Shown one piece after another: positions 8,383-17,575 of a stretch of DNA of 64,000 bases. The translations under genes were made by a program, and so were the position numbers. The notes below the pieces were generated by a model that saw only the letters and a program-made list of their open reading frames with translations, was not told the DNA's origin and searched no databases. This DNA comes from JADLHS01 sp049840435. GTDB lineage: Bacteria; Verrucomicrobiota; Verrucomicrobiia; Limisphaerales; JADLHS01. The stretch is from the NCBI GenBank assembly GCA_049840435.1, contig JASGKY010000025.1, positions 1-64,000 on the forward strand. The letters run 5' to 3'. How positions within the stretch are numbered: position 1 is the stretch's first letter; the number at the start of each line of letters is the position of its first letter.

Positions 8383-9990
8383 GTGAATTGTCGTCGCGTC
8401 ACAGTCTTCCGAACATTCGTTTTCTTTTGTTCTATTCTCTATTCCGGATGTTTGTTTGGTCAGGCCGAAAACCAGGCGCTGGATCGGATATTCAGCCGAT
8501 GGAATAATTCAACACCTGGAGTCTCGGTGGCCGTTAAACTTGGAGACAGCGTCGTTTACCGCAGGGGTTTCGGCCTTGCAGATCTTGAACATAATATTCC
8601 GATCACTCCGTTGACGGTGTTGGAGTCCGGCTCAGTGGCAAAACAATTCACCGCTATGAGCATATTGCTGCTGGCGAATGAGGGCAAATTGTCACTTGCT
8701 GATGACGTGAGAAAGTATGTTCCTGAACTGCCTGTATATGCGACACCGGTAACGATTCAAATGCTGCTGAATCACACGAGTGGCTTAAAAGACTGGGGTT
8801 CGATTGGAGGCTTATCCGGGTGGGAGAGGACGACGCGTGTTTATACGCAGGATCTGGCGTTGCAAATTATGTCGAATCAAAAGTCTACAAACTTTTTGCC
8901 TGGCAGTGAATACTCTTACAGCAATTCGAACTACTCGCTTCTTGTGACTATTGTTGAACGCGTGTCAGGAATGTCGCTGTCGGCGTTTACGTCTGCGCGT
9001 CTATTTGTCCCGTTGCAAATGAACAACACGCGATGGCGAAGTAATTTTCGTGAGATAGTACCAAACAGGGCGATCGGATATCGTTACGTTGAGAGCAGGT
9101 ATGAACAGCTTATGCCTTTTGAAGATGTGCATGGTCACGGTGGTCTGCTCACCACAGTCGAAGATCTCTTAAAATGGAATGCTTTGTTGGAGACACATAG
9201 TATAGGTGGAGATAAGGTTTTTCAGGAACGAGTCCGACGGGGCCAACTGAACAATGGTAAAGAAATAACGTACGCCGCCGGCCTTCAGATTTCTGATTAC
9301 TATAATTTCAAAGAGATAGCTCATAGCGGTGCGACGGCTGGTTACAGAGCATGGCTGGCGTACTATCCGCAGAAACGTCTTTCGATAGTTTTGCTGAGCA
9401 ATGATGCATCGTTGCAGCCATCGAACGCGGGTCGGCAAATAGCGAATGTATTTTTGGGTACAGGCACCGAGAAGAAAGGAGAGAAGAAAATAGTTTGGAT
9501 TGCTGACAGCGATCTAAAGAAGTTCGAAGGTTATTTCCGAAGCGTGAGACATTTTGACTTTCATCAGCTGAAAGTGTATGGTGTCTCATTATTTATGGAC
9601 GGAGAAGCGGTGAGTTTTGTGTCGGCCGATACTCTTTCACTGGGTACGAATAAGTGGGCCTACGTTCAGCCGGGACGTATCCAGCTCATTCAGGCAGGCG
9701 ATACGCTTAGCTTCCGGAAGGTTAATCCTCCGACAATGAACTTTGACATCGCGGGAACATATCACAGTGATGAAGTGGGGGCTGACTATAGCTTCTATTT
9801 TGATAAAAGCGAATTGCATTTGAAAATGGGGCATTGGCCTGCCAAGACACTCAGTTCGGTATTCAAAGATGCTTACACAGACGACGACGCAGTGTTTTAT
9901 GAATTCATCAGAAATAAGAAGGGACAGCTCATCCGGCTGGAAGTAAGTGTTTCACGGGCCGAGAGAATGATATTTCAAAGGGTGAAATAA
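8383..9990 (+). CDS. Secreted serine hydrolase, class C beta-lactamase family
   Basis: The protein has a signal peptide (FVFFCSILYSGCLFGQ) and then a beta-lactamase/transpeptidase-like domain of about 340 residues. The catalytic set is visible: SVAK (SxxK), YSN in the EYSYSNSNYS segment, and HSG in place of the KTG triad. The last 170 residues form a beta-rich tail often seen in Bacteroidota members. Substrates in this family range from peptidoglycan peptides to esters. The GTG at 8383 puts the signal peptide at the very start; a TTG 30 bases upstream would add ten residues without reason. Confidence 0.82.
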   Translation: MNCRRVTVFRTFVFFCSILYSGCLFGQAENQALDRIFSRWNNSTPGVSVAVKLGDSVVYRRGFGLADLEHNIPITPLTVLESGSVAKQFTAMSILLLANEGKLSLADDVRKYVPELPVYATPVTIQMLLNHTSGLKDWGSIGGLSGWERTTRVYTQDLALQIMSNQKSTNFLPGSEYSYSNSNYSLLVTIVERVSGMSLSAFTSARLFVPLQMNNTRWRSNFREIVPNRAIGYRYVESRYEQLMPFEDVHGHGGLLTTVEDLLKWNALLETHSIGGDKVFQERVRRGQLNNGKEITYAAGLQISDYYNFKEIAHSGATAGYRAWLAYYPQKRLSIVLLSNDASLQPSNAGRQIANVFLGTGTEKKGEKKIVWIADSDLKKFEGYFRSVRHFDFHQLKVYGVSLFMDGEAVSFVSADTLSLGTNKWAYVQPGRIQLIQAGDTLSFRKVNPPTMNFDIAGTYHSDEVGADYSFYFDKSELHLKMGHWPAKTLSSVFKDAYTDDDAVFYEFIRNKKGQLIRLEVSVSRAERMIFQRVK

Positions 9991-10065
9991 ATAATCCCCT
10001 ACGGCACTCGGGCACTGGTAATTAATGCAGCGAAGGTGGACTTATTCGGACAGAGTTAAAAGTAA

Positions 10066-11463
10066 TCAGGACTTGTAGCCGAGTACTTTCAACATACTAT
10101 CACTGGTTTGCTCTTCGGCGAATAGCCTGGTAGTTATCACGCCATCTTCATCGCGATCAACAAGCACGTGCTTGGGCGCTGGGATGAGGCAATGTTGAAT
10201 TCCACCGTATCCTCCCAATGCTTCCTGGTATGCACCGGTGTGGAAGAAACCAATATAAAGTTGCTCCTCGTCAGTGATCATCGGAAGGAACACCTCGCCC
10301 GTATGTGCTTCGGAGTTGTAGTAGTCCATGCTATCACACGTGAGACCGCCGATGTTAACCTTGTGATAAGGGTCGTCCCATTTGTTAAGAGCAAGCAGGA
10401 TATACTTCTGATTCAAGCCCCATGCATCGGGAAGATGCGTGATGAACGAACCATCGATCATATACCAGAGCTCCTTATCATTCTGAAGTTTCTGATCTAC
10501 CAGCGAGTATAGCACGGCACCACTTTCGCCAACGGTATAGCTGCCGAATTCGGTAAATATGTTGGGAACCGGTACGTTGTTCTTATCGCAGATCCATTTG
10601 ATATTTTCCACGATCTGCTCGATCATGTATTTATAGTCGTAATGGAAGGTGAGTGAAGTCTTAATTGGGAATCCGCCGCCGATGTCGATGGAATCGAGCG
10701 TGGGGCAGATCTTTTTAAGTTCACAATATTTGAAGATGAAGCGGCTCAATTCGCTCCAGTAATATGCAGTGTCTTTGATACCGGTGTTGATGAAGAAGTG
10801 CAACATCTTCAGAGAAGCCTTGTTGCTGTTCTCGATCTTACCTTTATAGAAACTGTTGATGTCGCTGTATCGGATGCCCAGACGTGAAGTATAGAACTCA
10901 AACTTTGGTTCTTCGTCGGCTGCAACCCGAATGCCTACCTGATAAGGAGTCTTAACGTTTTCTTCGTAATAGTCGATCTCGCCCAGGTTGTCGAGGATGG
11001 GCATACAGTTCGTGAAACCGTCGTTCAGGAGCTCACTGATATACTTGCGGTATTGCGGCATTTTAAAGCCGTTGCACAATACGTACGTATTCTTAGTGAT
11101 CTTACCTTTCTCAAACAGGGATCGCACGATAGGAATGTCGAAAGCCGATGACGTCTCGATGTGGACATCGTCGTTTTTCAGCGCTTCTTCCATCACGAAA
11201 GAAAAGTGCGATGACTTGGTGCAATAGCAATAGGTGTATTTACCGTTATATCTGAAGCGTTCAATGGCACTTTTGAAAGTAGCCTGAACGAAACGGATAT
11301 TCTCGCTGATGCGTGGAAGGTAAGTTAGTTTTAGCGGCGTGCCATATTGTTTGATGATCTCCATCAGTGGCACATCGTTGAACAGCAATTCGTGGTCGCG
11401 GACCTTGAATTCTTTTTGGGGAAACTCGAAAGTTTGCTCAACAAGTTCTCGGTAACTCTTCAT
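10066..11463 (-). CDS. Biosynthetic arginine decarboxylase, PLP-dependent fold III
   Basis: This 465-residue enzyme belongs to the ornithine/DAP/arginine decarboxylase group with an alanine-racemase-like PLP barrel. The PLP lysine lies in YCYCTKSSH, the phosphate loop is IGGGFP, and the second active-site cysteine is in GLTCDSMD. It makes agmatine from arginine for polyamine synthesis in the cytoplasm. A ureohydrolase gene starts 309 bases away on the opposite strand, and this divergent pairing is common in Bacteroidota, which supports an arginine-to-putrescine route. The ATG at 11463 agrees with the start of close relatives as far as I can judge. Confidence 0.85.
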   Translation of the reverse strand: MKSYRELVEQTFEFPQKEFKVRDHELLFNDVPLMEIIKQYGTPLKLTYLPRISENIRFVQATFKSAIERFRYNGKYTYCYCTKSSHFSFVMEEALKNDDVHIETSSAFDIPIVRSLFEKGKITKNTYVLCNGFKMPQYRKYISELLNDGFTNCMPILDNLGEIDYYEENVKTPYQVGIRVAADEEPKFEFYTSRLGIRYSDINSFYKGKIENSNKASLKMLHFFINTGIKDTAYYWSELSRFIFKYCELKKICPTLDSIDIGGGFPIKTSLTFHYDYKYMIEQIVENIKWICDKNNVPVPNIFTEFGSYTVGESGAVLYSLVDQKLQNDKELWYMIDGSFITHLPDAWGLNQKYILLALNKWDDPYHKVNIGGLTCDSMDYYNSEAHTGEVFLPMITDEEQLYIGFFHTGAYQEALGGYGGIQHCLIPAPKHVLVDRDEDGVITTRLFAEEQTSDSMLKVLGYKS

Positions 11464-11771
11464 CTAATCCTGGCGCGGTTTTTCTTAGGGTTCACCCTGA
11501 TAATTATGCAGTTGGATACTTTCTTTTTCTTTGCGTTTCCCCTACAGGTGGGCCAAAGCCGGCTTTCCTGAGTTCGCGAAAGAAGTGCAATATTGAGATA
11601 AATTTGCCATCTTTGCAATACATTCAAATTGCATGGCAGATCGTTTCACCTGGCTCCTTTTCGCCCCGAAATATTTCGGGACCCGCGCATTGCCTGACCT
11701 CTGACGATCCCGTATTCCCCTTAGCGCTGCCGCGCAGTAGACCCATTGCAAACATTTAATTTTTTATTCCT
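11464..11771. promoter_or_regulatory. Divergent intergenic region with a Bacteroidota-type -7 box
   Basis: The 308 bases between the divergent decarboxylase and ureohydrolase genes hold no gene. TAAATTTG at 11599-11606 fits the Bacteroidota -7 consensus TAnnTTTG in the direction of the ureohydrolase, but no clear TTG -33 box is seen at the right distance. The call is therefore weak. Confidence 0.3.
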
Positions 11772-12450
11772 GTGAAGACGTTGAAGATCATTGAAGTAAA
11801 ATCCGAAATCGGTGCCGGCACCCGCGGCGCGAGCTTGGGTGTTGAGGCGATTAAGATTGCCAGTCTCGATATGAAGTCGGACTTCTTTAAGCAATATGAA
11901 TCTATAGAGGTAGAAAATGTCAACGACCTCCTGTTCGAGGGAGCCAAGCATGCTCACGCGAATTTCATTGAAGGAGTTATGATCATGGAGGAACGCGTTT
12001 GCCTCGAGGTCTATGAAAATATTTGGGAGGATTACTTCCCTATGGTCATTGCTGGTGATCACAGTACAGCTTATGGTACAATAGCCGGAATCAAGAAGGC
12101 AAATCCAAAACTCCGTCTGGGAGTGATATGGATTGATGCTCATGCAGACATCCATACACCTTTTACAACGCCTTCGGGTAATATGCACGGAATGGCATTG
12201 GCGATGGCATGCGGCATCGACAACCTGGAGTGTAAGGTTAATGATCCAAGTGGTGAAACCCTTGATTACTGGGAGGAGATCAAGAACGTAGGAATCCCCG
12301 GAGCGAAGGTGTTACCGGAGGACGTTGTCTACATTGCTGTTCGCGATTTGGAAAAACCGGAAAACTATCTCGTGAACAAATATAACATTAACTTCATAGA
12401 GACTGAGGACATAAAGAAGTCCGGAGCGGCAGTTATGGCTGAGCGCGCGC
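11772..12450 (+). CDS. Ureohydrolase (agmatinase/arginase family), cut at the 12.45 kb junction
   Basis: The first 226 or so residues are a good ureohydrolase, with manganese ligands in GDHSTAYG and WIDAHADIH. The family hydrolyses agmatine, arginine or related guanidines to urea. After IKKSGAAVMAERALD the similarity stops, just before the expected third metal motif (SFDVDxxD). The frame then runs on for more than 100 residues of arginine- and histidine-rich sequence that is the antisense of a DUF4202 gene. The true 3' end is therefore missing. The start is GTG at 11772. With the divergent arginine decarboxylase it would form a polyamine pathway. The break is discussed as a probable chimera. 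Confidence 0.8.
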
Positions 12451-12465
12451 TCGATATCCGCGTGA
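12443..12465. other. Junction between Bacteroidota-like and Verrucomicrobia-like DNA
   Basis: To the left, a plus-strand ureohydrolase loses its 3' part here. To the right, a minus-strand DUF4202 gene loses its 3' part at the same place. Base composition and gene families change across the point. The exact base is uncertain because the GC-rich GCGCGC stretch could belong to either side. Confidence 0.75.
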
Positions 12466-12812
12466 AACTTTTTCAGATCCGCCCGCCACCTAAGATAACC
12501 CGGCTTGTCCATCGGATACGAATTGCGCGGAATTTCCCAGCGACAGATGTGCTGGCACCGCGCCGCGAGGCGCAAGGCTTCGCTAGCGTTGGGGGCAAGC
12601 TTCACCACCCAATCTGTGAGCCACTGCGCATAGAGCAGTTCACGCGGATACGACTGACCATTCACCACCTCAATGTTCGGATCAACCGCATTAGCAGCAT
12701 CAAAGCGGTGGATGGCAGCAGCAAACCGTTCCGGATTGGCGGGCGAAAAAACACTTTGCACGACGGCGTTATTCCAGACTACCGCATCAGTCGCAAGCGG
12801 GAATCGGGGCAA
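12451..12812 (-). CDS. DUF4202 family protein, N-terminal part only
   Basis: About 118 residues match the start of the DUF4202 family, with the segments FAAAIHRFDAANAVDPN, ELLYAQWLTDWV and HICRWEIPRNSYPMDKPGYL. The family normally continues for a further 70 or so residues, which are lost at the junction; the frame past about 12,455 is antisense ureohydrolase. The function of DUF4202 is unknown. No ATG is available; the outer start is TTG at 12812 and a GTG at 12761 fits the domain start as well. It is divergent from the DHH gene. Confidence 0.7.
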
Positions 12813-12863
12813 ATTCTAAAATCGCCACTCGCCACGCTTTTTGAAATTTCGTAATTTCTGGGC

Positions 12864-13805
12864 ATGATTGCGTTGCCGCACCCAGAGGTCATCATCACCC
12901 ACGAAAGCGATTTGGACGGGCTCGTCGCGGGTGTGCTATTGCAACGGCTGGCGCAAAAGGTGTTCAAAGCCAAGATCCCCCTCGAGGCCTATCACTACAA
13001 TTTCTGGATCAAACGCGATCCCCGCGAGAAATCCGCTTGGGTCACCGACCTCACCTTCGAGTCGCGACTCGACAAAGCCAACTGGCTCATCGTGGACCAT
13101 CACGTCACTGAGACCAAGGCCACGCAAGCCACACTTGTCCACGACATCACCAAATCTGCCGGGCTCCTCGTTTACGAACTGTGCTGCCAGCACGGGATGA
13201 AAACACCCGAGTTGGATCGCCTCGTGCATTACAACAACGTCGCCGACCTGTTTCTCGAGGACGACCCGCAATTCGCCATCGCCGGCGATTACGCAAGCCT
13301 CGTGAAGATTTACGGTTTCTGGAATCTGCACGCACTGCTCGACGGCCAGCTTGAGCGACTGCTCGATCATCCGCTCTTGCAGGTGATGGAAGTGAAACGT
13401 CGCATCGAAGATCCCATCGGCGTAGAATGGAGCAAGCGCCACATCACCGAACTCAGCGCCACGGTCGGTTACGTGGACACCGTGGTGGGCAGCAGCAACC
13501 AGATCGTGCATCAGATCCTCGAAAGCGGCGCAGTGAAATATCCAGTGCTAGTGACGTTGTTCAAACGCGGGATGAACGTCATAGCCAGTTTCCGCAGTCG
13601 CAACGGCGAGGCGATCAAGGTGGCGGAAAAACTTCAAGGCGGCGGCCACGCCAATGCCAGCGGCGCGTTGCTTCCAAAATCCGTACGCAACATCCCCGAA
13701 GCCGTGGATTATCTGAAACAGGTGCTCAACCCACGCACCAGCACTGATTCCCACTCGGGACTGAACAGTCTGGATGCGTTGTTCGCAGCGATTGAGAAAA
13801 AGTAA
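12864..13805 (+). CDS. DHH/DHHA1 family phosphoesterase
   Basis: The 313-residue protein has the DHH fold of RecJ/NrnA-type enzymes. Metal-binding motifs are THESDLDG near residue 13, the VDHH motif near residue 78 and VADLF near residue 127. The C-terminal DHHA1 motif GGGHANASGA binds substrate. Family members cleave short oligonucleotides, cyclic dinucleotides or phosphate esters in the cytoplasm; which applies here is not decided by the sequence. The ATG at 12864 lies in a clear divergent gap after the DUF4202 gene. Confidence 0.85.
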   Translation: MIALPHPEVIITHESDLDGLVAGVLLQRLAQKVFKAKIPLEAYHYNFWIKRDPREKSAWVTDLTFESRLDKANWLIVDHHVTETKATQATLVHDITKSAGLLVYELCCQHGMKTPELDRLVHYNNVADLFLEDDPQFAIAGDYASLVKIYGFWNLHALLDGQLERLLDHPLLQVMEVKRRIEDPIGVEWSKRHITELSATVGYVDTVVGSSNQIVHQILESGAVKYPVLVTLFKRGMNVIASFRSRNGEAIKVAEKLQGGGHANASGALLPKSVRNIPEAVDYLKQVLNPRTSTDSHSGLNSLDALFAAIEKK

Positions 13806-13823
13806 GCTCTGCGCAACTTACTT
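13800..13823. terminator. Weak shared hairpin between convergent genes
   Basis: AAGTAAG and CTTACTT form a seven-base stem with a ten-base loop that overlaps the stop codons of the two convergent genes. It is AT-rich and lacks a good T run, so the call is uncertain. Confidence 0.3.
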
Positions 13824-16191
13824 ACTTGTAGATCAAATACCGCTCGCGACGTTGTTGAAAGTCCACCAAGTCTATTTTCCACGCGGCGCGAATGTCGTCC
13901 AGCGGCTTGTCTTCCTTAAGCGCCGCCAGCGTTGAGGCGTGCAACAGCAGGTTCTTCGGTTTCTCCACGGGGAAATCTTTCGGGTAGAGCCGATACACGG
14001 TCTTGGCGATGAGCAAGCCGACGTCCACCACATTGCAAGCCTTGCGGTCGTTCAACATGATATAAACGCCGCCGCATTCTTTATCTTTGTGAACGCTGTA
14101 AGTGGGCTTGAATCGGATCGGAATGAATGCCACACCCGGCAGCGCCGCTTTATTGAGTTCCTCTGCCAACTTCACATCATCAATGTAAGGCGCACCCACA
14201 AGTTCAAACGGAGTGTCCGTCCCCCGCCCCACCGACATCGCGCTCTCCAGCAAACCGACGCCCGGATACAGGATCGCCTGCTTCAAGTTGCGCATGTTCG
14301 GTGACGGATTTGTCCACGGCAGACCGGTTTCGTCGTAGTAAGCATCGCGCCGCCAGTTTTCTAGTTCGATGACTGTGAGCTTGGCGCTGGTCTTGCGCTC
14401 CTCGTTATACATCTTCGCAAGTTCACCCATCGTCATGGCGTAGCGCAACGGTTTAGCGTGGAAGCCGACAAAGCTCGTCTTCTCCGTCAACACCGGGCCA
14501 TCAATCGTCACGCCATCAATCGGATTCGCGCGATCCAGCAAGATAAACTCAATACCTGCTTCCGCCGCCGCTTCCATGCACAGGCCCATCGTCGAGGTGT
14601 AGGTATAAAACCGGCAGCCGACGTCCTGAATGTCGAATACCAGCGCATCGAGACCTTTGAGTTGCTCCACCGTCGGTTTACGTCGCTCCCCGTAAAGGCT
14701 GTAGATCGGCAGCCCAGTCTTAGCGTCCTTACTGTCAGTGAACTTCTCGTCCACCTCGCCACGAATGCCGTGTTCCGGACCGAAGAGCGCAACAAGCGTC
14801 ACGCCCGGCGCTTCCTTAAGCAGATCAATTGTTGCCCGCCGCGCACGATCTTGGCCGGTATGATTCGTGACGAGGCCAATCTTCTTGCCTTTGAGTGGGG
14901 CGAAATTTTGCTTCACCAGCACGTCAATACCGTTAAGCACCGGCAGCTTCTTGTCAGGCGAACTCGGCGTTGCGCCTGCTGCCGGCCCGCGTTCTGCAAT
15001 GGCTCGCGGCGGCAATGCCCCAGCCACATTCACGAAATCAAAATCCGTCACCCACTGCGCCGCGAGTGTGCCCAATTGTTTCCGCAGTGCGACCACGCTC
15101 CCCTTTTCCGTCGGATGGTTGCGATTCGACAAGAAGATCACGAACGACTTCGAGAACGGATCAATCCAGATGGACGTGCCCGTCCAACCGGTATGACCAT
15201 ACGAGCCCAGTGGAAAAACCTCTCCGCGTGGCCCACTGAAACCGGTGTCAATGTCCCAGCCGAGACCACGCCGACCATTCACCTCAGGCGGTGTCTGCAC
15301 GCTCGTCATCAATTTCACCGTTTCAGGTTTGAAGATGCGCACCCCGTCGAGCTCGCCACCGTTGAGCAACATCCGGGCGTAACGCGCCAGATCACTCGCC
15401 GTAAAAAACAGCCCCGCATGACCTGCCACGCCACCCATGCGCCGCGCACGCGGATCATGCACCACACCGCGAACTGGCGAGCCATTCTCAACTTCGGTCG
15501 GGGCGATGCGATTGAGCTTCTCCTTGGGTGGATTGAAGCCCGTGTCCTTCATACCCAGCGGGCCGTAGATTTCAGTTTGGACAAACTGGTCCAGCGGTTT
15601 GCCCGAAGCGCGACGCACGATTTCGCCGAGCAAAATCATCCCGGTGTCGCTGTAAACAATCTTTTCGCCGGGCGGGGAAGATAATTTTTCCACGCACGAC
15701 AAACGGATCGCCTCGTCATAACCGGTCCAATCCGGTTTTAAGCTGATATCCGGCCGCAAGCCTGAGGTGTGCGTGAGAAGCTGGCGGATCGTGATATTCT
15801 CTTTCCCGTTGACGGCAAACTCCGGCAGATATTTCACAACCTTGTCCTCGAGACCTACTTGCCCGCGCTCGATCAGCAACATCACCGCCGGCGTGCAAGC
15901 AACCACCTTGGTCAGCGACGCTGCATCGAAAATTGTGTCTACCAACATGATTTCCGCCTTGGGCACAAGCGCACGATTGCCGTAATCCTTGTAATAGCGT
16001 TGTCCTTGGTGTTCCACCCACAGCACGCCACCGGGACATTTGCCCGCCGCGATGGCTTCGGTGATCGCCGCGTCCATCTGACTTTCCTTTTCAGAACGGA
16101 TGGACTCATTAACCGCAAGACTGGAGAGCGCAACGGCGACAACGAGTAACAAAACGAGCGATGTGAATGCAGCAAAGATTCGTGATTTCAT
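13822..16191 (-). CDS. Serine hydrolase fused to NamZ-type exo-beta-N-acetylmuramidase (DUF1343)
   Basis: An N-terminal hydrophobic export signal is followed by a class C beta-lactamase-like domain (about residues 35-390) with SLTK, YSD in place of YxN, and GHTG. A proline/alanine linker leads to a DUF1343/NamZ domain (about 420-790), marked by KIGLVTNHTG, LFGPEHGIRG, DIQDVGCRFYTY and ECGGVYIM. NamZ removes terminal MurNAc from peptidoglycan fragments, and the hydrolase part likely acts on the peptide, so the fusion would process muropeptides in the periplasm. The ATG at 16191 overlaps the stop of the upstream gene as ATGA, which fixes the start and shows translational coupling. Confidence 0.9.
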   Translation of the reverse strand: MKSRIFAAFTSLVLLLVVAVALSSLAVNESIRSEKESQMDAAITEAIAAGKCPGGVLWVEHQGQRYYKDYGNRALVPKAEIMLVDTIFDAASLTKVVACTPAVMLLIERGQVGLEDKVVKYLPEFAVNGKENITIRQLLTHTSGLRPDISLKPDWTGYDEAIRLSCVEKLSSPPGEKIVYSDTGMILLGEIVRRASGKPLDQFVQTEIYGPLGMKDTGFNPPKEKLNRIAPTEVENGSPVRGVVHDPRARRMGGVAGHAGLFFTASDLARYARMLLNGGELDGVRIFKPETVKLMTSVQTPPEVNGRRGLGWDIDTGFSGPRGEVFPLGSYGHTGWTGTSIWIDPFSKSFVIFLSNRNHPTEKGSVVALRKQLGTLAAQWVTDFDFVNVAGALPPRAIAERGPAAGATPSSPDKKLPVLNGIDVLVKQNFAPLKGKKIGLVTNHTGQDRARRATIDLLKEAPGVTLVALFGPEHGIRGEVDEKFTDSKDAKTGLPIYSLYGERRKPTVEQLKGLDALVFDIQDVGCRFYTYTSTMGLCMEAAAEAGIEFILLDRANPIDGVTIDGPVLTEKTSFVGFHAKPLRYAMTMGELAKMYNEERKTSAKLTVIELENWRRDAYYDETGLPWTNPSPNMRNLKQAILYPGVGLLESAMSVGRGTDTPFELVGAPYIDDVKLAEELNKAALPGVAFIPIRFKPTYSVHKDKECGGVYIMLNDRKACNVVDVGLLIAKTVYRLYPKDFPVEKPKNLLLHASTLAALKEDKPLDDIRAAWKIDLVDFQQRRERYLIYK

Positions 16192-17528
16192 ACAGCACAA
16201 GGAGCAAGCACGGCATCCGTCATGCCGTGAACAATTTTCTTATCAGCGGGAACAATGGTTGCCAGCACACCGCCGAGTTGCGGACGTGCTGCATCGCCTT
16301 CACCGGCGACAAAGTAATACGGGCAAAGCCGCGCGCGGCCCTTCATCGGCACGAGTTCGCTCTTGTCGAAATCAAACCACGAGGCGTCCACGAGCGACGG
16401 CTTGTGAAAGCGCTGCAGCACATGGGGTGACTTCTCAAAGCTGGCCAACGCCACATCCACAGCCTTCGACCAATCTTCGTGCGACAAATCGCTGCCAAGA
16501 AAAACACCGCGTGCGCCCCAGGCATTTTCAGAGAAGCCGGAGACTTTCAGGATGAGATCACGCTCCTTCTGCGACATCGTCTTCAACTGTTGCCAGTCGG
16601 TGAGATTGAGTTCGGGAATCGCGGCATGCGGTGGCAGCGGCGCGGGATCAACGATCCACGTGTAAGGCACGAGTTTCTTTAGTCGCGCGAGAAAACCTTC
16701 GCCGAGCTCCTGTCGCCAGAACCCTTGCAGATTGCGATTCCACAGCAGCGCGAAGAGCATCTTCTCCTCGAACATCGGTTTGGGCGGCGGTGTGACGCGG
16801 ATTTTATTCTCTGCTGCGAGATCAAAGATTTGTTTCGCGTTGGCAACGTTCGAGAGATCGAACAGTTCAAAGAAGCGATAGGCGGCATCGCCCGCGGCGA
16901 ACCCGGTGTAGCTGGCATCGCGCACGCTAAATCGAGCGCCGAGTTGTTCCGCGAGCCAGTGCATTTCGGGACGATAGGTGGCGGCTTCGTCGGAGACAAT
17001 TACATGAACGTGTGCGGCGTCGCCAAAAATGCCGGCAAAACCACGCGTCATACCGTCAGGGCCACCGAGCAATTGCGAGTTGGCAGATGGGAGTTGGGAA
17101 TACGTTTTGTTGAGCCACGCCGTCAGGCCAATGCCGCCGGGGACAGAATCCAATTCGGTCACACGCAAACCATCCTCTGTGATGAGCAGGTCGGGGCGGA
17201 TGACGCGCGGAACTTCGTTCTTGAACGCCGGCGAGCGTTGCAGTGCGACGAGTTCGGCGGGTTTGCCCAAGTCCAGCCAGCGCGCGACCCACTCGGGCAT
17301 TTTGCCCTCGGCGCTTTTCCGATAGAGCAGATTGACGGCGCGATAAAATTGCAGCAGCACACGCCCGAGCGATTCGACTTCCTTGGCGAGCTTATCACCG
17401 AGTGGAAATGGCGTGGGCGAAATGCGCCATTGTTGACCGGCGAATAATCCGCCGGGGGGCAACGCATCGCGGATGGCGCGGGTTTGGGCGGCGGCTAAGT
17501 TTTGTGAGTCAGCGGCTGAAGTTTGCAC
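16188..17528 (-). CDS. ATP-grasp-like protein of unknown substrate
   Basis: This 446-residue soluble protein has no signal peptide. Segments such as LLITEDGLRVTELDSVPGG, LILKVSGF followed by GARGVFLG, and VLQRF resemble the nucleotide-binding blocks of ATP-grasp ligases, in an order like that of the circularly permuted or glutathionylspermidine synthase-like members. The match is by eye and not certain. It lies between an M19 dipeptidase (47 bases upstream) and the NamZ fusion (4-base overlap downstream), so a role in joining or re-using cell-wall peptides is a reasonable guess. Confidence 0.55.
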   Translation of the reverse strand: MQTSAADSQNLAAAQTRAIRDALPPGGLFAGQQWRISPTPFPLGDKLAKEVESLGRVLLQFYRAVNLLYRKSAEGKMPEWVARWLDLGKPAELVALQRSPAFKNEVPRVIRPDLLITEDGLRVTELDSVPGGIGLTAWLNKTYSQLPSANSQLLGGPDGMTRGFAGIFGDAAHVHVIVSDEAATYRPEMHWLAEQLGARFSVRDASYTGFAAGDAAYRFFELFDLSNVANAKQIFDLAAENKIRVTPPPKPMFEEKMLFALLWNRNLQGFWRQELGEGFLARLKKLVPYTWIVDPAPLPPHAAIPELNLTDWQQLKTMSQKERDLILKVSGFSENAWGARGVFLGSDLSHEDWSKAVDVALASFEKSPHVLQRFHKPSLVDASWFDFDKSELVPMKGRARLCPYYFVAGEGDAARPQLGGVLATIVPADKKIVHGMTDAVLAPCAV

Positions 17529-17575
17529 GTGCGCTCACCGTAGGATAACCGTTGCGCAGCGTCAAAAGTGAATCG

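Noticed and set aside
12451..12854. C-terminal extension of the ureohydrolase frame past the junction
   Set aside because: The residues are the antisense of a DUF4202 gene and show no ureohydrolase motifs, so it is not a novel fusion.
14458..15684. A 408-residue open frame on the plus strand opposite the NamZ fusion
   Set aside because: Very rich in Arg and His, antisense to clear catalytic motifs on the other strand.
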